A stretch of 64,000 nt of DNA from Moanibacter sp964542645. Lineage in GTDB: Bacteria > Verrucomicrobiota > Verrucomicrobiia > Opitutales > UBA2987. Positions 63,066 to 64,000 of the stretch are shown one piece after another. Positions within the stretch are counted from its first letter, which is position 1. Each line of letters begins with the position of its first letter. The stretch is taken from the NCBI GenBank assembly GCA_964542645.1, contig CAZIUG010000009.1:1-64000 (forward strand). The letters are read 5' to 3'. The notes under the pieces were generated by a model. The model ran no database searches. It saw only the letters and a program-made list of their open reading frames with translations, and had not been told where the DNA came from. Both the position numbers and the translations under genes were made by a program.

Positions 63066-64000
63066 CTATGACTTCATAAGCTTGTACTCAACCGAATCTT
63101 TTAATGCTTCCCAACTAGCCTCAATGATATTATCACTAGCACCAACGGTTCCCCAAATTTCCTTTCCATCCGTTGACTCAATCTGAACTCGAATAGTTGA
63201 TTCTGCCCCTTGAGTGCTATCCAAGATTCGGACTTTGAAGTCACTCAAGGAGACTTCCTGAACCTCCGGATACACATTTTCCAGTGCCTTGCGAAGCGCA
63301 TTATTTAGTGCCCCAACGGGACCTGAGGATTCTGCTACTTCGTGGTGGATTTCATCTCCAATTCGAAGCTTTACGGTTGCCTCTGAATTTCTCTCTTCCC
63401 TGTTCTCGTCCCATTCAACGATTACACGATATTCCAAGACATCGAAGTAACTTTTCCTTTCCTCAAGCCATCGGTAAAGGAGAAGTTTGAATGAAGCATC
63501 CGATGCCTCATATTCATAACCTCTGTATTCTAGCTCCTTTAATTCCTTGAGAAAACTCGGGACCTCAGCTGCCTTACTTTTTACATCAACTCCCAATTCT
63601 CTTGCTTTCAAAATAAAACTACTCCTTCCGGACATATCGCTTATTAACACTCTCCGGCTATTGCCTACTGCTGCCGGATCGATGTGTTCATAACTGCTGG
63701 AATTTTTTTCAGCAGCGTTTACATGCATACCACCTTTGTGGGCAAAAGAACTAGCTCCCACAAAAGGAGCTTTTGAATCTGGTCTTAGATTGGCAAGATC
63801 GTCCGCCATTAATGATAGTTCACGTAACTTCGAAAGGTTTTCTTGACAGTGCATCGAGTAGCCCAGTTTCAGCACAATATTGGGAATAATAGAAGTAAGA
63901 TTCGCATTTCCGTTTCTCTCTCCGTAACCATTAAGAGTTCCTTGAACCATTTTGGCCCCTGATTCGATCCCAGTAATAGAGACAGCAACACCCACTCCCG
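63066..64000 (-). CDS. cimA: Citramalate synthase, partial (N-terminus outside window)
   Basis: The C-terminal part of a 2-isopropylmalate synthase-family enzyme; the frame is open to the window edge and no start is visible. GAKMVQGTLNGYGERNGNANL-type and FAHKGGMHVNA motifs mark the citramalate synthase branch over LeuA. The C-terminal LeuA-type regulatory domain is complete. CimA condenses acetyl-CoA with pyruvate for isoleucine synthesis, a route that also uses LeuB, whose gene lies 5 kb away. Confidence 0.88.
   Translation of the reverse strand, partial: GVGVAVSITGIESGAKMVQGTLNGYGERNGNANLTSIIPNIVLKLGYSMHCQENLSKLRELSLMADDLANLRPDSKAPFVGASSFAHKGGMHVNAAEKNSSSYEHIDPAAVGNSRRVLISDMSGRSSFILKARELGVDVKSKAAEVPSFLKELKELEYRGYEYEASDASFKLLLYRWLEERKSYFDVLEYRVIVEWDENREERNSEATVKLRIGDEIHHEVAESSGPVGALNNALRKALENVYPEVQEVSLSDFKVRILDSTQGAESTIRVQIESTDGKEIWGTVGASDNIIEASWEALKDSVEYKLMKS

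Noticed and set aside
1..64000. CRISPR array, insertion sequence, integrase or prophage
   Set aside because: No regularly spaced direct repeats, transposase or integrase frames, or phage structural genes were found.

Overview
The window reads as a chromosomal stretch of a Gram-negative bacterium of moderate to low GC. An outer membrane with lipid A is indicated by LpxI, a Pal/OmpA-type lipoprotein with a lipobox, and a long signal peptidase I. The mix of housekeeping genes with dimethylformamidase-like, cyclase, DUF3830 and phytanoyl-CoA dioxygenase genes suggests a marine or host-associated Verrucomicrobiota (Opitutae-like) organism. That placement is inference; no rRNA or ribosomal protein gene is present to fix it.

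From 1 to 23.3 kb most genes are core: isocitrate dehydrogenase, glutaredoxin, UvrA, a DUF151 nuclease, shikimate kinase, a YbgC-type thioesterase, a tight pckG-metK-ahcY-obgE run, mnmA, pgk-tpiA, a Pal lipoprotein, tRNA-Lys(TTT), an ECF sigma/anti-sigma pair, ruvA, dapA-dapB and lepA, followed by lepB to 24.6 kb. From 24.8 to 30.8 kb is a small carbohydrate block: Gfo/Idh dehydrogenase, TIM-barrel isomerase, L-rhamnose mutarotase, ABC exporter, amidohydrolase/lactonase-like protein and HpcH/HpaI aldolase. It looks like part of a non-phosphorylating deoxyhexose route. leuS-lpxI and a flavin reductase follow, with a 41-residue membrane protein between lpxI and the flavin reductase.

From 36.0 to 44.0 kb lies a compact six-gene peptide-type ABC transporter in yejABEF order, with an extra DppB/DppC permease pair attached. 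From 44.1 to 57.1 kb is an accessory catabolic region on both strands: cyclase, dimethylformamidase-like protein with a LamG-like domain, PhyH dioxygenase, Asp/Glu-racemase-fold enzyme, DUF3830, GHL10-like protein, D-2-hydroxyacid dehydrogenase, metallo-beta-lactamase hydrolase, a metallophosphoesterase fused to a second large region, and a bicupin. The likely common theme is uptake and breakdown of small amides, lactones or organic acids; no substrate can be named from sequence. From 57.3 kb to the end are biosynthetic and translation genes: leuB-like, alaS, an M20 deacylase, pyrE and a truncated citramalate synthase.

Several starts were moved inward from the longest possible reading frame because a Shine-Dalgarno sequence or family alignment favours it (pckG, pgk, pal, lepB, the metallophosphoesterase, the dimethylformamidase-like gene and others). 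No insertion sequence, integrase, phage gene or CRISPR array was found. Candidates for novelty are the transporter with doubled permeases and its insertion-bearing YejE, the phosphoesterase fusion, a LeuB-like enzyme with an NADP-type cofactor motif, a one-cysteine racemase-fold enzyme, and short unlisted genes.
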